Shown here piece by piece: positions 36,690 through 48,610 of a stretch of DNA of 64,000 bases. Where the stretch lies: assembly GCA_029851415.1 (NCBI GenBank), contig CM056741.1, positions 69,368,282 through 69,432,281 of the forward strand, in the 5' to 3' direction. This DNA comes from Eretmocerus hayati (taxonomy: Eukaryota; Arthropoda; Insecta; Hymenoptera; Aphelinidae). The stretch's first letter is position 1. Each line of letters starts with the position of its first letter. Both the position numbers and the translations under genes were made by a program. Below the pieces are notes generated by a model. That model was given only the letters and a program-made list of their open reading frames with translations, was not told the origin of the DNA and ran no database searches.

Positions 36690-37110
36690 GACTTTCTGGC
36701 CTGAATTGCGGTAACACGGTAACAGGCTCTCCTCCTGCCGCTCTCTGGCGCGCGCGCGACATCACCCCGCGAGCGAGCGAGCGAGAGCATGGCCATAGGC
36801 GCATATAACGGGCCCTCGACACAACACAACACAACACAACACACATGATATATCCGGACACGTTTAACTCGATTCACCAGATCGCAATGTACTTATAAGT
36901 ATGTACTGATGTTCCACCCAAGATCATACGAAGAGAGCGGGGCCGTGGTGTTGTGGGAGTTTTTATTATATACGCGGGCGTGAGTAAGCGCTTATATGCG
37001 TCGAGCGCGCACAAAAATGTTATCTTGATGCAGCGCGGGCGCGCCGTGACCCGGAGAGAGCACGTGAGAGGAATTGAAGACGCAGCACCAGAGCAAGAGA
37101 TGATCCCACG
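36690..37110. promoter_or_regulatory. GC-rich stretch with CpG runs and simple repeats
   Basis: Contains cgcgcgcgac, a (GAGC)n run near 36769-36786, an (ACAAC)n microsatellite at about 36819-36843, and a gcgcgggcgcgcc word at 37034. The composition contrast with the AT-rich flanks makes it a candidate promoter or enhancer, but no transcription start or downstream gene is visible. Confidence 0.2.
36819..36843. repeat. (ACAAC)n microsatellite
   Basis: Five to six contiguous 5-bp acaac units ending in acacac. Ordinary simple-sequence repeat. Confidence 0.9.
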
Positions 37111-39329
37111 CGGAAGCAGATGGAATCGAGAATACGAGATAAGTATATTCTCATAAGCTTGCAGCGAGTGTGCTTTCATGGGATAATGACAAGTTTGCAT
37201 TTGTGGAAAATTGATTCATAAATAATAGAACTACGCGAACATCGTAAAAACAACCTCGAGTTTTCTGCATCTTGAGATGCATTCTTATGGTTCAAATACT
37301 AAGATCACAGGTACGAGTGTGGCCTGAGAACTTACCATGGTTACTCATTCAGGTAGAGCTTCTTGTAGATTTGCCAATTTCCGATGACGGGTTTCGAATG
37401 AGAAACAATTAGCCCCAAACTCCAAGTTAATAAAAGTTTGGATGAATTCTCGATATCATTACCCGGATTCGAACATGTGGTCTGACCCAAAAAAGTCATT
37501 ACTTGGTAAGAAAGACAAAAAAATATTTAATCTCTCTTTTTTCGACTCCCTCACAGACACACGCATTCAGAGCTTTAATTTTCAGAGCCACGGATTCTTT
37601 AAATCCCCTCAATTTTCTTCGAGTAATTTCTTCGATTGTCCTCCAAATTTTCACGAAGCATCCATCAAAAGCGTCCACAAATATCGGGAATCGGGCATGT
37701 CCACTCTCGTGGACAAAATACGGGAGCGGTTATTATTCTTGGTACACTCAAATTTTCCATCATCTCAATGAATGCGATTTTAGGGTTCTCGTAATGGAAT
37801 AATACATCCGCGCATAGCTTGCAAGCTCATTTTGGGCACTGGAGGACATGTCTTTTTCGCTTTGCTCGAGGAACGAGCTGTCCCAGTGCCTAAAAAGGAC
37901 AAACAAAAAGGACTGACGCAATCAGTACGAAAATATAGTATATCTGGAAAAGATACGAAGCATGAACTCGTTATGAATCTTTCATCACAACAAGCTCAGA
38001 ACTTTTTTCGTGTTCTAGGGTGCAGAACTCACCAATAACAAACTATGGACTTGATTGCAAAATAAATCACGAACACTCCTCAACTTACATTCTGTTCCAT
38101 GTGAAGCTTTCTAACCGACAATCTGATCAATCACAGCGATAGCCCCGACAGCGTTACCTACTATAGAGATGCTGCATACGGACCATAACCTTTTACAGTC
38201 GTTCTCTCTCTTCCTCCATACCCGTTGCATAAAACCCAGCCGAAGGAGTACGAGCATAGGTACTGTTAGACGAGACGCTCATGTAACCCGTCGTCCAACG
38301 GAGTCTGCAGTACACCCGAGATCCAAGTCGTTTACTTCCAGTTAGGAGAAGGAAAAGGACCTTGGGCCTTAACCCAGTCTTACTCAGAAAGGCACTAGTG
38401 GAATGATGCTCCTTCCGCTTCTTCTTGTTGTTTTCGCGCTTCCCTTATTTCTCTCTGCTTTTTCTTTCACTTTGGGATTCTAATCTCAGCAGCAGCAGTC
38501 CCGTTACCACCCTCTGATTACCCCCTGTGATTTTCGTCCTTCCAATTTTGGATTTTAACAAGTCTTTCAATTTATTTTGTCTAGACAGGATCACTTCTTT
38601 CTTTTCTAAAAAAAATTGTCTGGTATCGTGTGGATTAGTCGCACTTTTTTTCATCTCTGGGGCCGAGTTCCAGGTCAGACAGGACTGTAATCATATCCAT
38701 CGGAGATCAATGACCTCCTCAACCAAACTTTGCTGTACAATACCATACACCCTCCGATTCTCGTTCAAGAGAACGAATCAGTTTCACAAACTAATTCTTC
38801 CCGATATGAGAACCGCTCTAAAATAGAACGGTCAAAGACGAGGTCTAACTCAATCTCAAGATCCCAAAAAATTGCTTTGGTCTTTGGAAACTGTTTTTAT
38901 CGGTGAATATTTTCGTAGGAGATTATTTTAGTATCACGAGGGTGGATTTATATATCAAATGGCCTGATGGAAAATAGGAACCCATTTATATATTCTACAG
39001 AATAATGAAATTATTCTTTCGGGAATCTGGAATAGACTAACACTGCTCTAGTTCGGAGCGTGATCCAAAGCCATCCATATTTCCTTGGAAGGGTTGTCGT
39101 GGCAGCTATGAGTGACATACTGCCACTGCAGGAAGGAATTCTGAGGTTTTGTTGTGATTCTCGCAACACACCAAAGCCCTTTTTTCTTATGTTATGTTTC
39201 GGGTGACTGATGTGATTTCAAGCGTTTCTTCTTACAGTGGTCCGGTTTGTGAGCTTACATACAATGCATTCCAAAAACGAATGATTTATATAATATAATA
39301 ATTGAATTATATCACACGTCACTTTTCAT
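37111..39329. other. No supported gene
   Basis: ORFs up to 109 codons without domains. A ~63-bp imperfect hairpin lies near 37831-37893, built from tttgggcactgg and ccagtgcctaaa. Nothing else was recognised. Confidence 0.4.
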
Positions 39330-39622
39330 TTCATTCTTTGATGAACGGGTTTCTCTATTTGATCGGTCAAATTTGCGAGCGTTACCAGATAAGCCTCCCA
39401 TTGTTAATCTTATAAGTTGTTATTTTTTTTCTCTTTATAGTGTATTATTACAATGTACCTTTGTTAACCACTCTAGTTAACTATCATCAATTAACTCCCG
39501 ATGACTATCTCACTTTTGTACATCTTAGTGTATTTATATTGTGTTACCGCTAGTTACTTCTCAGGGCTAAGTAGGGTAGTACCCCGTAGCCTCAATAAAT
39601 ATATTAATCAATCAATCAATAT
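39330..39622 (+). mobile_element. Probable non-LTR retrotransposon 3' end with (ATCA)n tail
   Basis: AT-rich sequence leads into a cagggctaagtagggtagta ... ccccgtagcctcaataaat block, then attaatcaatcaatcaat. A short stem pairing gggta with tacccc, just before an AATAAA signal and a short tandem tail, is typical of CR1/jockey-type LINE 3' ends. No reverse-transcriptase sequence was found upstream, so it would be a strongly 5'-truncated copy. The start is approximate. Confidence 0.5.
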
Positions 39623-39900
39623 CGGAATGGATCGTGTATAATCGAAGATGAATAACTTTTGGTGATATGGTGTCAGACTATGGAATCTCTGTGTCTATGA
39701 CTGTGCCCCAAGAAGTTGGGTTGACGATCATAAATTCGAGTTTGAGTGGTCTACAGATTCTGGAGAGTTTTCATTCATTCGATCATATAAGTAAGTAGTC
39801 TGATTCTTCGACGCATATCCCACGCACAAACATACAGCTCAATTTATGAATAAAAGCGAATAAAAGAACTTCCAATAAAGATCTCATTGACCTTCCATGA

Positions 39901-39934
39901 ATCTGGATCTTTTATATTGATAAAAGATCCAGAT
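39901..39934. repeat. Perfect 14-bp stem hairpin
   Basis: atctggatctttta, six bases, then its exact complement taaaagatccagat. There are no T-run or gene neighbours to suggest a terminator; it is probably a small palindrome of unknown origin. Confidence 0.75.
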
Positions 39935-40879
39935 TTTCGGAATATGAGGAAACATGAAGTGTCCTAAAAGTCATTTCACTCTGAAGAAATTTTTCCATAA
40001 GTCATTCGCCTTCAGGAAGTGCTCGAAGTCCAAGCCTCTCAAAATCTGAAGGCTTGCAACTGATATTCGATGGTTTCTTACGTCTGTCCAGCATGAGAGG
40101 CTCGATGAGCGGATTGTTCTCCCGATTATTCTGGGAAATTCCAGTCCTCCATTCTTTTCCAGGATCTGAGCAATTCGATAAAGGGTGCACAATTTACCAA
40201 TAAATCCAAATAATGAGACAAAAGAATATATTTGGGAGGTGATTTGGCGCTACAGTAATTTCTTCTTCAGCATGCAGGGAGTCGAAACTCAACACCTCTG
40301 GCAAATACCCAACGGACAAGATTTTGTGGGCTAACTAGAAATGGGTAACACCATGAATGATCACGGATTCGAGTCACTTGAATGTGAATTCTATACAGAA
40401 AGTGAGCGTTCATCTGAAAAGAGACATATGCCCGATTTTGAATGCTTCAAAAGTACTTCCGAGTGCAATAATAACCTAGACATTGCTCTTGAGTATATTC
40501 CTTAGTTCACTCGACAGGATGTACTCGTGAAAAATGTGTAAGCTGTCAAATCAAGCAACATTGCAACCATCAATTAGGAAAGAACGCGCCTCTTCCCACA
40601 TAAGAAGGCGTCGCTTGGCCCAAATGTGATGTTCAATGTGCACACTGCGCGTACCGGCTATTTGATCTTTCGCGTCCAATATCCATGGTCATCTTGTTAA
40701 CGCACGCATCAGAAGACCAGCTTGCTCCTATGAAAGCCACACGCCAGAGAAAGGCTTATTCGTTTCCTGATGCAAAACGTCAAGTCCGGACACTTCATCA
40801 CAGGTCGGGAGATGATTGTAAAGCCTCATACGAGCATCACTCGAATATTCACAAGTGAAGAGGGAAGCGCCCAAATCCG
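39935..40879. other. No recognisable feature
   Basis: AT-rich sequence with ORFs no longer than 73 codons on overlapping frames; no repeat recognised. Confidence 0.4.
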
Positions 40880-41590
40880 CTCAAAACACAAGTAGCGTTA
40901 TAGGTAGTATGACGGGACAGGCGGGTGGTGACGGAATGGTGCAGCACGCGGCCCGCACTTATTCGCGGTCGGGCACGTGCCGGGGACAATTTTGTAGAGC
41001 GAGTGAAAAGGAGAGAGCTCTCCGGGGGACTTTTGTCATTGATCCAAGATCGGAGCGACGAAAAGGGTTGCATTGCAGTACTTTCCTTTTGCGTTACATC
41101 ACAATAAAAGGCTGGCTAGGTGCGTATTATCCTAGCAGAAAAGGCTCGCGGAGGAGTTTTAGGGGCCCGCTGCAACGCCCGCGATATCCAAGCTTCCGGG
41201 ACCGATGCCCGTGTCTCTTTTTTCTCCTCCTTCTCGCATAATATCATCAGCCGGCACGCGCCTCTGACATTTTTTTCCTCCCATCAGCCTATGACCAGGA
41301 GAAAGAGAGAAAGCGATCCGCGTGATGTGTGGAGAAAAATATATGAAACCTCCATGTATCGAATGGATAAGAGTATATGATACATAAACCGAGAGGATCG
41401 TATAGAGTGCCATGCACGCGCGATTGCGGCATCTGTCCTGTCCTGCCGCCACAGACAGTGTGTTGCGCGCACCCCTGGACAGCCGAGCGCGTGCCGCGGA
41501 CCCTGCACGCAGCACCCACGCGCCACTATATTGGCACAACAGCATCTGCCCGCGTGACCTGACTTTTTTACCTCCGCCAGTATTTTTTAA
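40880..41590. promoter_or_regulatory. GC-rich, CpG-containing stretch
   Basis: Sharp rise in G+C with many CG dinucleotides (gcgcccgcgatatcc-type words, cagccgagcgcgtgccgcgg). Several 76-128 codon frames overlap on both strands, as expected of GC-rich DNA with few stop codons. It could be a promoter or 5' exon but no strand or product can be assigned. Confidence 0.2.
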
Positions 41591-42774
41591 GGGTCGAGGG
41601 GGTGTGCCATGCTGTCATCTCACATGTTTCTGGAAACGTGAATCCGTATTATGAATGGAAAAAGTTATTGCCTCTCGCAGGGGATATTTTTCGTGTTTGC
41701 CTTCATTGCGAGCTAATTCAATATAGAAGCAAAGCTGCTAAGTCTTGAACGGTAGCTTTGACTGGTGTCAAATTATCCAGGTGATGGCTTGGTAATAAAG
41801 AACTAAGTAGGGTATAGGGTTTTCGCCAATTTTTGCCTTCAAAAATTTGAGTCTGTGCCTTCGCCGTGAAAAACCTCACTCGCGTCGGATAATGAATAGA
41901 AATAATGCAGTGCCCATTGTATATTTTTCTATTTGATTCTCATATTGGCACTTGAGAATGGTTAGAAAGAGAAACAAACAGAATACGAATTCCATGATTC
42001 TTCAGTGACGAGAGAGGCGGGGGAGGGGGCGAATTCGGACACTTATCGCAATCGGGACACCTAGGGATGATTGGGCACAAGAGCAATATGGGGTCTCGAA
42101 GTACAACTGGAAAATACCTCAATGAAAATTGACAGCTCGCTAAGCCTTGACTGTTATAATTGAAAGAATGCGGAGAATTTTGTCGATCTAGAAGACAATA
42201 AATTATTACAATTTTTTTAGAAACCAAATTGACGATTTGGCACTATTCAACCCGGTTTCTGGAGTACTTTAGGACAAATGGTGTAAGTTGGGAACCGCAC
42301 ACGTACTTGGAACAGAGAATGACATTGTACACTCGTTGAAGTTACATTTGTTCAATAAATCACAATTTTGAGTAGGGCTTGACACCGTCATGAACGAAAC
42401 AATGATATTTTTTCACGAATGTATTAAAAGTCATTTTTGCAACTCTGTGCGTAAAGTTGTAAATAAATGAGACTTCTCTTCATTATCTACAGTGCGAGAA
42501 GTAATGCGTGGATGACTTCTCGCACACTTCTACATCTACGCGCTGGCAAAGCGTGCGTGAATGTTATTTCCCCGCACAGTTTGTGATACGTGAATGTAAT
42601 TTCTCCAATGTTTTACTCGACAAATCTGGTATTGACTCCCAAGAGTTCCTGTGGAGAATATTGTGTACGTTGTCGAGTATTTTGACTTTCACATGCATGA
42701 TTCTAATTTTTCACTCGAAAACTCTTTGGCATTTCACAAACAAATTGTTTATCACTGCTGTAATTCAAATTCTC
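41591..42774. other. Mostly featureless; small hairpin
   Basis: A short hairpin gtgcgagaagt ... acttctcgcac lies at 42493-42525. Otherwise only incidental ORFs (up to 123 codons, including the translated tandem repeat at 42775). Confidence 0.4.
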
Positions 42775-42873
42775 CAATACTTTGATTTTGTAATAATGAA
42801 AATCCCCCAATTTTTTGATTCTGTGATAATGAAAATTCCTCAATTTTTTGATTTTGTAATATTGAAAATTTTG
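42775..42873. repeat. 33-bp tandem repeat, 3 units
   Basis: Units start at 42775, 42808 and 42841, each of the form CAATTTTTTGATT-TGTAATAATGAAAATTCC with few differences. Because 33 is a multiple of three, it extends the 123- and 91-codon ORFs on the two strands; neither is otherwise gene-like. Confidence 0.9.
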
Positions 42874-44065
42874 AGTTAAAACTTCATTGGCAAATGTCAA
42901 AATGATTTGAGACATCTTATCCCCTTCTTTCATGAGAATGTTTATGGTGAAGATGTGATTGTTTTGTTTTCTGCACACTAGTTTAAATATTTGTTATAAA
43001 ACTGAACAAAATATTTAGTCTTTCAATCGTTTCATGAGAAAAAAAAGTCTAATTGACGTGACGAGTCTGTGAATTCTCTAATCTTCGAAAACGACCCCGT
43101 GAGGCTCTCTCAACGACCCCTGTGCTAGTGTGAGCTCCAAGTTTCACATGGTCTAACCATGGTGGAAATCATCTTTCAAACCAGCAATGAAGATTATATC
43201 CACCTCTGAATCCACCGCGGCCTCGTGTATACTAAGGTTCTTGCCCTCAACGCAGGAGGCAAAGGCCGAGGTTGGAATCTTGGCCAGCACCAACGTAGAT
43301 ATTCATGAATGCCTATTTGGTAGCTTTCGTGATTCAGAATCCACCGTAAACAGTAGGCTACAGAAAAATCTCAAAAAGAGGTCAGAATCAAGTTAATAAA
43401 AAAAAAATCTGCGCGATGAATGTGGAGTTGCTTCCAACCGAGATGTGGCAGTTGTACCTTTCCTCTGTTCAGATTCACCCTCATCATTCATTCACACCAC
43501 TGGACAGTTTCGAATAATTGATAGTATGTAGGTATTCGTAAATTTCGAATGAGAAGACCCTTATTTTCCTAGGAATAGTTCAATCACCCAAACTTGTAGA
43601 CATATAGTTCTTCTCGAAACGTGAGACAATTTTGAAGAGTCGAGAGATTCTAAGAATCATGAGTTCCTCTGTGTGACTGGCCTCCGTCTAACTCGGGCTG
43701 TCGATTCTCAAAATTCTTATCACTGTAAACTTACGTTCACAGTGAGCTAGATGAAATCTCGCCATGTTGATTTCAACTTCTTGATTCTAAGTCAAATCTG
43801 TGGAATATGTTACATATTATATGAATCTAGAAATTTTGCTGTACGTCAGTGGAATTCCAGAAAGTGTGGAGCATCTTATTGAGGTCGAGCTCCAACTTAT
43901 TTAAAGCAAAAAAAACGAATTGGCTAAAAGCTAATATACAAGTTCGAGTGAATAGTTTAAGGTCCAAGTGAGTCAATTGGCACTCGACGAGGTAATGACG
44001 ATTCCAACAAGTTTGCTTGACAGATGACCCAAACTACAGAATTGGAGATCTTCCGAATGACTTAA
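42874..44065. other. No recognisable feature
   Basis: Ordinary AT-rich sequence with a twice-occurring gaatccaccg word (43208, 43339); no gene or element recognised. Confidence 0.4.
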
Positions 44066-45020
44066 AGGCCCCCCCCCCACCTGATAGTAGCTATGACCTG
44101 CCAACCCGCCGACCTGCCAGATGACCTACCGACACTTGATCTAACATATAATCCACTCACTCACCGTTCCATCGACTTGTTGACCTTCTGGATAATCCCA
44201 TGGATCTGCTGATCTATTGACCTTACATACAACTCACCGACCCGTCGATATGCTGACCTGCGTATGACCCAATGACCTGATGACCTCCTGATCCACCGAT
44301 CTATTCATCTGACATATATGTTCCACTGATTTGCTGACCTGATGGATGGCCCACTGACAACACATACTATTCACTGACCCGTAGACCTGCTGACCTACCA
44401 TACGACCTAATGACCATCTTTCCCAATATACGAGCTTGAGGTCAATCGGTGTACTAATTTGCCACATCATCTATCCATCTATCGGCCTAGTATGTGAATC
44501 TTCCGGGTAGCAGATCATCCGAAAGGTCAAAAGATTCGCGGATTGGTGGGTTATATAGCAGGTCAATAGGTCGATGGGTGTATAGGTCATCCGGGAGGGT
44601 ACAGGTTCGACGGGTTGATGGCTCATGTGGCAGATGAATAAACCGGGGGGGGTGGTAAGTCACGTATCAGGTCAATGGATCGGTGGCTACGGGATGTTAG
44701 TACGTGAAGGATTTGATAAGTTAATGGATCATTCGGCAGATCGACTAAGTAGCGGATCATATGGCAGGTCAGTACATCGGTGAACCAGTGGGTCATCTAT
44801 GAGGTCACCAGCCCGACGGATTGGCGGATCAGTCAATCATTTCAGGTCAGTGAGTCGGAAGGTCATCCGGCACATCGACGGATTGGTGAAAGATTAGGCA
44901 GATGAATAGGTCGATGGGTCGGCGTAATATACATCAGGGCAGTAGGTCGGTGGGTCAGTAGGTCATACAGATGATCAACTAGGCGATAATTTGATAGGTC
45001 GTCTAGCAGGCCAACATGTT
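44066..45020. repeat. Strand-switching GGTC/GACC minisatellite
   Basis: The left half (44066-44420) consists of degenerate gacctgctgacc / gacccgccgac units, preceded by a C-run at 44069-44077. After a short transition (44420-44500) the right half (to about 45020) consists of ggtcggtgggtcat / ggcaggtcaatagg units, the same motif on the opposite strand. Units are loose, roughly 12-32 bp. The family resembles the GGTC-rich arrays at 27622-29150 and 53117-55934. The 78-codon minus ORF inside is translated repeat. Confidence 0.8.
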
Positions 45021-46031
45021 GAGATAGTCATCTCCTAGGCAAGTACTCATTTGTTTCATCATGGGACATTTGAAGATTGCTTCAACAATTATTGGACGTG
45101 GAATTTCGTGCTTGTTCTTGGTTTGGCATCAAAAAGTCGTAATTCTGTCATTCAACTAGTGTTACAGTCAATGACTTAGACTTGTGTGACAATAGACATA
45201 GTATGGTATTTCTTTTATATGTCCTATTCAGCAACCCAAGACCCATGGATAGGAGGACCCACCAATTTCCCAGATCTTGCTTCATTTTGATCTTCAATGT
45301 GTTGAAAAACCAATGAGATCGATGCAAACTGACACCGGATTTCAAACTATCCGGACTAGCGAGTCAAAACACGACAGCGTAGAATATGTGTCGTCCTCCA
45401 TCCTACTTTGAAAGTCTTGAGATAAGCTTCAAAATGAGGTAAGGTGTAGGTTGGAAAATATTGATATAGACTAGTGTTGTTGAGAAAATGGATCAATGGG
45501 AGCATGTTGGGTATACGTACCTCGTTTTAGGAGTGTTTCTCACACAAATGGATATTCTTGATGTTTTCATCGAACAAATAATGAGTCAATTATTCATGAA
45601 GAAAGCCAAGTGTTTCTACTTGGATCGCTAATCTTCCCTGAAAGTCACACTACGATAACGATTCTAATCTTTCTCATGAAAATCTGATTCGTCCTCAGGA
45701 GCAGGCTTTATATTCACTCTGCATTTCATCAGCTAATCTTGATGTTTCTCATTGTTTCGTATTGCTTTGGAAAACTCGGTATATGAATGATGCAACTCTG
45801 AGATGAGCTTTCTAGTTGCTATTCAGATTATCTCATCCGGACCGCGATGATACTCACCTTTTCCCAAGAAAATCGAACCGATCTGCTTCCCCCTACTCTA
45901 AATCTGCAGCTGTGTTGGACAGTCCGTTCTGAATGAAGTTGTGAGGGTCAAGAATACTAATCTTCATACCTACTGAGAATGAGAGTAGTTGTCATGGTAA
46001 GAGAACGAGAGTGAAAATTGATCCTCAGATG
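45021..46031. other. No recognisable feature
   Basis: AT-rich sequence with short ORFs only, between the minisatellite and the Tc1-type foldback. Confidence 0.4.
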
Positions 46032-46033
46032 TA

Positions 46034-46957
46034 CACTGCCGGTCAAAAGTTTTAGGACACCCAAAATTTTCTTTTCCAGTTTTGTAGATGGAACTACTAG
46101 GCTTTAATTTACCAAAAAAAACTTTATCAAGGCTCATTTTGAAGGTCATTCTACGTGATTCAAGATGACATTATTAATATCTATCAGTACGAATCTGGAT
46201 CTTTCCAATTTGAGCTTAAAAAAGTGCAAATTTCGATAATTTTTGGGAGAATCTGCTGGCTCCCGTAGCCCATAAGTACAGGGATGTTTCTGAATGGAAC
46301 TCAACAGACCTGAAAGTATAAGTTTAGAGCTTCAAAATCAGTTTTTGAACGTCCCTCTATGTTACTTCTACTCCGAGCTATGATATTTTCTCTGAGGAGA
46401 GTTTTTCCGAGAAAAGTAGCACCCTTATTAAAAAATGACGAAGAAATTCACTTTTTGGGCTATGTTCCGAAGATTCCTTGTTCTCTTGATCCTCATATAG
46501 AAGACAGATACCAGGATCAGAGATTATATTCCTCTTAAAACGAATTTGTCTGTCTTTTTCGAATTTAGGTGTTACTTGTTGCGTAAAATCTTCCTTCACA
46601 GGAAATGACATAGCTCAAAGTGGAGGTAACGGAAAGGGACGTTAAGGAACGGATTTTGAAGCTTCAAACTCATACTTTCGGGTCTGTTGAGTTTCATTTC
46701 AAAATATTTCTGTACCTTTGGGTTACGGAACCCAGAAGATTCTACCAAAAATCATCGCAATTGGCACTTTTTCAAGCTCAAATTGAGAAGATCCAGATTC
46801 ATACTGATAAAAATGAATGATACTATCTTGAAGAAAGTAAAAAGACCTTCAAAATGAGCCTTGATAAAATCCTTTTCGGTCAAGTAGAGCCTAGTAGTTC
46901 CACTTACAGAATCGGAGTAAAAAATTTCGGGTGTCCTGAAACTTTTGACCGGCAGTG
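46034..46957. mobile_element. Tc1/mariner-type foldback MITE (924 bp, TA duplication)
   Basis: The left terminus CACTGCCGGTCAAAAGTTTT is complemented at the right end (aaacttttgaccggcagtg), with TA on both sides (46032-46033 and 46958-46959). CACTGCCGGTCAAAAGTTTTAG-type ends are characteristic of Tc1-like elements. The inverted arms extend far past the TIR, to about 46390 and from about 46600, leaving a ~210-bp unpaired middle. No transposase frame is present; the 77- and 66-codon ORFs come from the middle and arms. It would need a transposase in trans. The arms have diverged by substitutions, so this is not a fresh insertion. Confidence 0.9.
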
Positions 46958-46959
46958 TA

Positions 46960-48278
46960 GGTCATAGTATAAGATGATGAGGTATTGACAAACTTATCAA
47001 ATGGGAAAGGAATAGCTCATTCAGACGGTGCAAAGTCAAGCCAGTAAACATTGCAGTTTGCCAGTTGTGATCACATACATCAAAAGTAATCATTCCTGAG
47101 TCCATAATGAATAAGCTTTTTGGCAACGAAATCAGATTTCATTTTAGAAAATTGCTACAAAATAGTTACAACATGGATATTCTTGAAAAATTGAACAGCT
47201 TTCAATCATTAATATGTCATTTCCCGCGATGTTTACTAGACAAAAAGTAGTTTAACAAATTATTGCCAAATTCCTCGGGTTCTCGTTCTGCAATGTAGAA
47301 TCCAGAACTGTGTAACCTATACCAGCACCCGTCTACAAGGACAGCATAACATGTGTACAGCGCACTCTGAACGTAAAGGTCATGTCGACACAACGATGTA
47401 ATTATTGATCATGCCCGAAACGTACAAGAAAGGTATATACAACAAGCCGAAAATAAAAGATGTCCTTTGCATAATCTACCCTGTTATTACGAGCGTTCAT
47501 TGGACTCGCTTGAGGCCTTGCAATGATGCAGCAGCCACCGTGAATGAGTTAACGTTGTGTGACCTTCGCGATACAATTTGTGCATCATTGCACGATCAGT
47601 ATACAGGGATGGGCGTTGCAAGCCTCGCAGCACCAGATGGGCCCTCTCAAAAATTGGGCCTTCGAACCCGCGAGATTCATTCTTTGGCTTTTTTCCGGAA
47701 ACGCGCTGGGTCCGTATTGCACGACCGATGCATTACAAGCAGTAACACAGCGAGGTCAATTCAACGCAATACAAGATAATAATAAATGAGCCACCCGTGG
47801 CGGCGCTCCGGAAGAATATGCCAGCTATCATGCTACAATGCACGGTTAAGCCTCTCTTTTCTATACATTCAACCCGAATCTCCTGAATCTTCTCAAAGGG
47901 TTGAGTGGGCGTCCGATACCAGTCTTTCTCTCGCAACATCCAGTGGCGCACATCTGCGGTTGCATAGTAGCTCCTTGTCGTACATCCGAGCAGTCGTCAG
48001 TGGCTGAAAAAAGGTAAGACCGAAAGGAATATGTGGGCAGACTGGACATGAATGGTTTGAGTATCATGGCTTTTCAGACGCATTCATGACTCGACAGCAT
48101 TGCGTGTCTTGTCAATCTCTTGCTCCCATGGAGTATCCTCGGGAATTTGGGGGAAAGAAGAATAACGTTCATTAAAGATACATAACGCTTACTATCGTGG
48201 TCACATAGAACTATTCTGATTTCATTTGATGTCATTGATCTACATAAGAGGACGATTCAAGTTCGAAAAGTGTAATTT
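46960..48278. other. No supported gene; CpG-containing patch
   Basis: A mildly GC-richer patch at about 47480-47960 contains overlapping 73-124 codon frames on both strands without domains. I also examined a gggttcga-like word near 47685 (minus) as a possible tRNA B box and found no cloverleaf. Confidence 0.35.
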
Positions 48279-48610
48279 GGTATGAGTCCATTTCAGAAAA
48301 AATGATGGACTTATACCGTTCTGGTCCGGAAAAAAAATTCGAAAAAATTTGGGGACCAGTTTCATTGCAAGTTAATGCGTAAAAAGTAGAAACAACTGAA
48401 AACCATCAAGCCTCATGCAAAAAAGTCGTAAAAATACACTCATCACGAGTTAATAAAGCGTAATTACCAAAATTGACGACCCAAATTTTCTACCGCAAGA
48501 AACTTTTGAAGCTAATTCGACAGAAGTGGAGCGATATCGGAATAAATGGACTCATACCGATCTGGTCCGAAGCAGTCCAATATTATGTGCGTCTGCAGAT
48601 CAGACCGGTA
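48279..48610. repeat. Cluster of repeated ATGGACTCATACCG words
   Basis: ggtatgagtccat at 48279-48291 is followed by its inverted form atggacttataccgttctgg (48305) and again atggactcataccgatctgg (48546), each continuing into tccgga/tccga. A partial complement (atcagaccggta) lies at 48599-48610. The arrangement suggests two related termini of a small ~330-bp element, but its limits are unclear. Confidence 0.5.

Noticed and set aside
39901..39934. Hairpin as an intrinsic terminator
   Set aside because: There is no following T-run on either strand and no upstream gene, and such terminators are not expected in a eukaryotic nuclear genome.
47640..47710. Possible tRNA B box (gggttcgaagg on minus)
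   Set aside because: No matching A box, acceptor stem or anticodon arm could be drawn; other gttcga words (37460, 50165, 62775) also failed.
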